Below, one piece after another: positions 20,381 through 22,268 of a stretch of DNA of 22,268 nt; position 1 is the stretch's first letter, and each line of letters begins with the position of its first letter. The position numbers and the translations under genes are program-made. The notes beneath the pieces were generated by a model. The model was not told where the DNA came from. It worked only from the letters and a program-made list of their open reading frames with translations, and ran no database searches. The DNA is from Micavibrio aeruginosavorus (GTDB taxonomy: Bacteria; Pseudomonadota; Alphaproteobacteria; Micavibrionales; Micavibrionaceae): assembly GCA_003241475.1 (NCBI GenBank), contig QFQB01000025.1:1-22268 (forward strand). Reading direction: 5' to 3'.

Positions 20381-20737
20381 ATGGAACCGATCAAGCTGAC
20401 CGACGAAGCCGTAGAGGCCATCAAATCCAAGACCGCCGCCAAAGACGGCGCGAAGGGGCTTCGTCTTGCGATCAAATCCACGGGTTGTTCCGGTTATTCG
20501 TATCAGATGGATTACGCGATGGATGAAAATCTCGACGCCGACGACAAAATCGAGCGCGGCGGCGCAGTTTTGTACATTCCAAAAATCAGTTCGTGGATGC
20601 TGTTCGGCATGGAAATCGGCCATGAAACATCGAAGATGAGTAGCGGCTTTACGTTCACCAATCCGAACGAGACGGGGCGCTGCGGCTGCGGGGAGAGTTT
20701 CTCCATCCAGCCGCTGGAAAAAGCGGACCAACATTAA
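20381..20737 (+). CDS. sufA: A-type Fe-S carrier protein (SufA/IscA/HesB family)
   Basis: The product (118 aa) carries the three conserved cysteines of A-type carriers: Cys36 in GCSGYSY, and Cys101 and Cys103 in GRCGCGESF. These proteins receive Fe-S clusters from the SufBCD scaffold and pass them to target proteins. LTDEAVEAIK at the start and FGMEIGHETSKMSSGFTF-NPNE in the middle are typical. Length is normal. It is the last gene of the suf operon, and a terminator follows about 60 bases later. The assignment to SufA rather than ErpA or IscA rests on its place in the operon. Confidence 0.95.
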   Translation: MEPIKLTDEAVEAIKSKTAAKDGAKGLRLAIKSTGCSGYSYQMDYAMDENLDADDKIERGGAVLYIPKISSWMLFGMEIGHETSKMSSGFTFTNPNETGRCGCGESFSIQPLEKADQH

Positions 20738-20796
20738 GGTTTGTCTAGTTCGTTCGTCGTATTTTTTTCAAGCAAATGAAAGAATCTTGAATAAAC

Positions 20797-20818
20797 AAAG
20801 GGCCCCGAAGGGCCCTTT
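20797..20818. terminator. Bidirectional terminator between the suf operon and the minus-strand cassette
   Basis: The perfect 9-bp stem AAAGGGCCC (20797-20805) / GGGCCCTTT (20810-20818) has a CGAA loop. T tails are short on both sides (TTTGAG forward; TTTGTTTATT reverse), better on the minus strand. Its position between convergent units suggests shared use. Confidence 0.75.
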
Positions 20819-20843
20819 GAGAATTCTGTGCCCGCTCAACTGA

Positions 20844-21017
20844 TTAGAAGTTGAGGTTGAAGCCCGGTTTAGCGTCGAGGCCGTTGGACATATTCAGCGA
20901 GGATTTCAAGCCTGCTACGACTTCTGGTTTTGCAGCGGCAACATCGAAGCCTGCTACGTTGAATGCGCTGGTTGCGCCGGAAAGAACAGAAGATGCCAAT
21001 GTATTAAATGCGCTCAT
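20844..21017 (-). CDS. 57-aa Ser/Ala-rich small protein, unknown function
   Basis: This small gene is supported by a strong GAGGGAGA ribosome binding site about 5 bases ahead of the ATG at 21017, by its place 26 bases after the preceding minus-strand gene, and by the terminator that follows. The product starts MSAFNTLASSVLSGATSAFN, with SAFN repeated at 2-5 and 17-20, then a central AAAKPEVVAGLKSSLNM helix, and ends in KPGFNLNF. It has no Cys, no aromatic residue other than Phe, no signal peptide and low charge. It could be a peptide precursor, a secreted or structural small protein, or a partner of the two proteins upstream; I cannot choose among these. Confidence 0.7.
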   Translation of the reverse strand: MSAFNTLASSVLSGATSAFNVAGFDVAAAKPEVVAGLKSSLNMSNGLDAKPGFNLNF

Positions 21018-21043
21018 ATTTAGTCTCCCTCATAAAAAAACTT

Positions 21044-21604
21044 TTAGGCTTCAGCGTATGCATCAAATAATTCTTCTTCCGAAGCGTCTTTTAGGTATGC
21101 GCTGTAGACTTTACCATAGCCAAGTTTTGTCAATCCGTCAAGCAATTCCGGATATTCTGAAGTTTTGGTTAATTCTTTGACAACTTTGCAGGTGTAAATA
21201 ATCGCATCCAGATTTTTCGTATGCATAACAGTGGCATAGCGCATCAGGTCCTTGAGGGGATCGGGGGTCGTCAGGCCTATAAGCTCCTGATCGGCCTCCC
21301 GCATAGCCTTTACCAGCATCAAGATATCCACAGGATCTGCGGTTTCCTTCTTGCCGGGGACCTGCAAATAGACCACCCGGGCCTGCGGGGAGAAGCCGGC
21401 GATTCCGGTCCCTTTGATGATGTGAATGGGGATTCCGCCTTTGCGGCAGGCTTTTATCAGCAACTGGCCGGTCGGGACCGTGGAAATAACCGCCATGGCA
21501 GAATCGAGAATGCTGTCGGCGTAAGGATGCCCATAGCCGATCTGGCTTCCTTTTGTTTTGCTGCCGAAGGTGCCGCCGAGGCCTGATGTTTCTTTGTCGG
21601 TCAT
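21044..21604 (-). CDS. 186-aa protein of unknown function, second gene of the minus-strand cassette
   Basis: I do not recognise this protein with confidence. Residues 1-25 are Gly/Ser/Thr/Lys-rich and probably disordered. A folded region follows: SILDSAMAVISTVPTGQLLI (31-50), CRKGGIPIHIIKG (53-65), strands with FSPQARVVYLQVPG, and helices with VDILMLVKAMREADQELIGL (92-111). The strand-helix order loosely recalls a small metallopeptidase fold (DUF6782 type), but no HExxH is present at the helix where it should be; this similarity is tentative. No signal peptide or membrane segment is visible. GGAGC precedes the ATG. It starts 8 bases after the stop of the upstream 202-aa gene, so the two form an operon. 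Confidence 0.75.
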   Translation of the reverse strand: MTDKETSGLGGTFGSKTKGSQIGYGHPYADSILDSAMAVISTVPTGQLLIKACRKGGIPIHIIKGTGIAGFSPQARVVYLQVPGKKETADPVDILMLVKAMREADQELIGLTTPDPLKDLMRYATVMHTKNLDAIIYTCKVVKELTKTSEYPELLDGLTKLGYGKVYSAYLKDASEEELFDAYAEA

Positions 21605-21612
21605 GATTGCTC

Positions 21613-22221
21613 CTACGCCATTATCCTCGATATGCCGGAAAGCGCAACCGCATTCACGATCATTTTCCGGTCAATCAGGGAAACGCGGCCTGCGGCTGTA
21701 ACTTCAATGGCGGCGCGGATCAAAAGCCCGTCCGCGTAAAGATCGGCTTCCACCGTGTATTTGTCGAACCCTGCGTCGTAGGAAACTTCCGCTGGCTTGT
21801 GATTGCGGATCACGGCCTCAAGGCTGTCGCCGCCAAGGGAATCCAGCAGCGGCATGTCGTGCGGGTTTTTAATCAATGCCATTTCCTCGTCTTCTTCGAG
21901 CACATGCGAAAAGAAGAATTCGAGGTAATCGACGACCGAGCGGTCGTTCAAAGACAGATGGCCTTTGTCGTTTGTCGCGTAAATAGGATGTTCCGTCCCG
22001 TCCAGAAGGGTGAACAGATTGCCGCTTCCCAGATATTGAAAGGTGAAGGAGGGGAGCGAGGCGAAGTTGGTCAGCTTGAACAGTTCGATGGAATCATAAA
22101 AGGACAGGCGGGCGCGCTGCACCTCGCTCGTACCCGGCGAAAACAGGCCGGCCTCATCGACGGATTTCACGCTGTCGATGACTTTAAGGGTGGTGTCGCG
22201 GTCGAGACGCTGCCAGTTCAT
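21613..22221 (-). CDS. 202-aa protein of unknown function, first gene of the minus-strand cassette
   Basis: I do not recognise this soluble protein. It is mixed alpha/beta: a YDSIELFKLTNF segment (about 42-53), a strand-rich part with FTFQYLGSGNLFTLLDGTEHPIY (59-81), a helix VVDYLEFFFSHVLEEDEEMALI (96-117), and C-terminal strands including YTVEADLYADGLLIRAAIEVTAAGRVSLIDRKMI. It has no Cys and no signal peptide. The ATG at 22221 is preceded by AAGG at 6 bases, inside a palindromic CCAAGGCCTTGT. It is the first gene of the cassette; the 186-aa gene follows after 8 bases. The acidic character and paired beta-strands would suit a binding or chaperone-like partner, which is a guess. Confidence 0.75.
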   Translation of the reverse strand: MNWQRLDRDTTLKVIDSVKSVDEAGLFSPGTSEVQRARLSFYDSIELFKLTNFASLPSFTFQYLGSGNLFTLLDGTEHPIYATNDKGHLSLNDRSVVDYLEFFFSHVLEEDEEMALIKNPHDMPLLDSLGGDSLEAVIRNHKPAEVSYDAGFDKYTVEADLYADGLLIRAAIEVTAAGRVSLIDRKMIVNAVALSGISRIMA

Positions 22222-22258
22222 ACAAGGCCTTGGAAAAGGTTAAACCTTGTACATTATC
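22221..22258 (-). promoter_or_regulatory. Promoter -10 and dyad ahead of the minus-strand cassette
   Basis: TACAAGG (22221-22227) and CCTTGTA (22245-22251) form a perfect 7-bp inverted repeat 17 bases apart, between a candidate -10 (GATAAT on the minus strand, 22258-22253) and the start codon. The -35 would fall at or beyond the window edge. The dyad could be an operator or an RNA stem that hides the ribosome binding site. Confidence 0.4.
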
Positions 22259-22268
22259 AACGAGCCTG

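Noticed and set aside
20851..21180. A plus-strand frame of 109 codons over the minus-strand cassette
   Set aside because: It lacks a ribosome binding site and overlaps the 57-aa gene and the 186-aa gene, which both have good signals on the other strand.
1..22268. Mobile elements, CRISPR arrays, tRNA or rRNA genes
   Set aside because: Reading both strands I found no repeat-spacer pattern, transposase, integrase, tRNA cloverleaf or rRNA motif. A tRNA/ncRNA covariance search would be needed to exclude small RNAs.

Overview
The window reads as ordinary, gene-dense chromosomal DNA of an alphaproteobacterium. The evidence is a Fur-family protein without the usual Cys pairs, a DUF1491 gene, an Rrf2-sufB-...-sufC-sufD-sufS-DUF59-sufA operon, an intracellular PHB depolymerase with a catalytic Cys, and a perfect CtrA-type site (TTAA-N7-TTAA) in front of a DivJ/PleC-like kinase. 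A Micavibrionales- or Rhodospirillales-like organism is my inference. I see no phage, transposon, CRISPR array, tRNA or rRNA.

Left part (1-5900): the 3' part of ruvX runs tail to tail into a nucleoside hydrolase gene, overlapping it by 53 bases. Next on the minus strand come a YgjP-like metalloprotease gene, an AT-rich gap of about 500 bases with several dyads, and phaZ. On the plus strand follow a strongly diverged CobD/CbiB-like membrane protein and a small glycine-rich protein with a near-consensus promoter.

Middle part (5900-14320): rpmB with promoter and terminator; a tgt-like gene that has lost its zinc cysteines; a DgcZ-like protein (CZB fold plus GGDEF fold) degenerate in both domains; upp; a soluble double-PAS histidine kinase behind a CtrA box; fur; a small Cys-containing protein; DUF1491; and, convergent on the minus strand, a large membrane protein fused to a spermidine-synthase-like domain.

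Right part (14320-20820): a tightly overlapping SUF operon for Fe-S cluster assembly: Rrf2 regulator, sufB, two unrecognised genes (one with three membrane segments, one small and soluble), sufC, sufD, sufS, a DUF59/SufT protein and sufA, closed by a terminator. Most junctions are ATGA, TGATG or TAATG overlaps, so the two unknown genes are built into the operon. No sufE or sufU is present.

Far right (20844-22258, minus strand): a compact three-gene cassette of unknown function, made of two unrecognised proteins (202 and 186 aa) and a 57-aa Ser/Ala-rich protein with a strong ribosome binding site. It has a promoter with a dyad at one end and shares the suf terminator at the other. This cassette, the two unknown suf genes and the three degenerate enzymes (Tgt, DgcZ-like, CobD-like) are the best leads for new biology.
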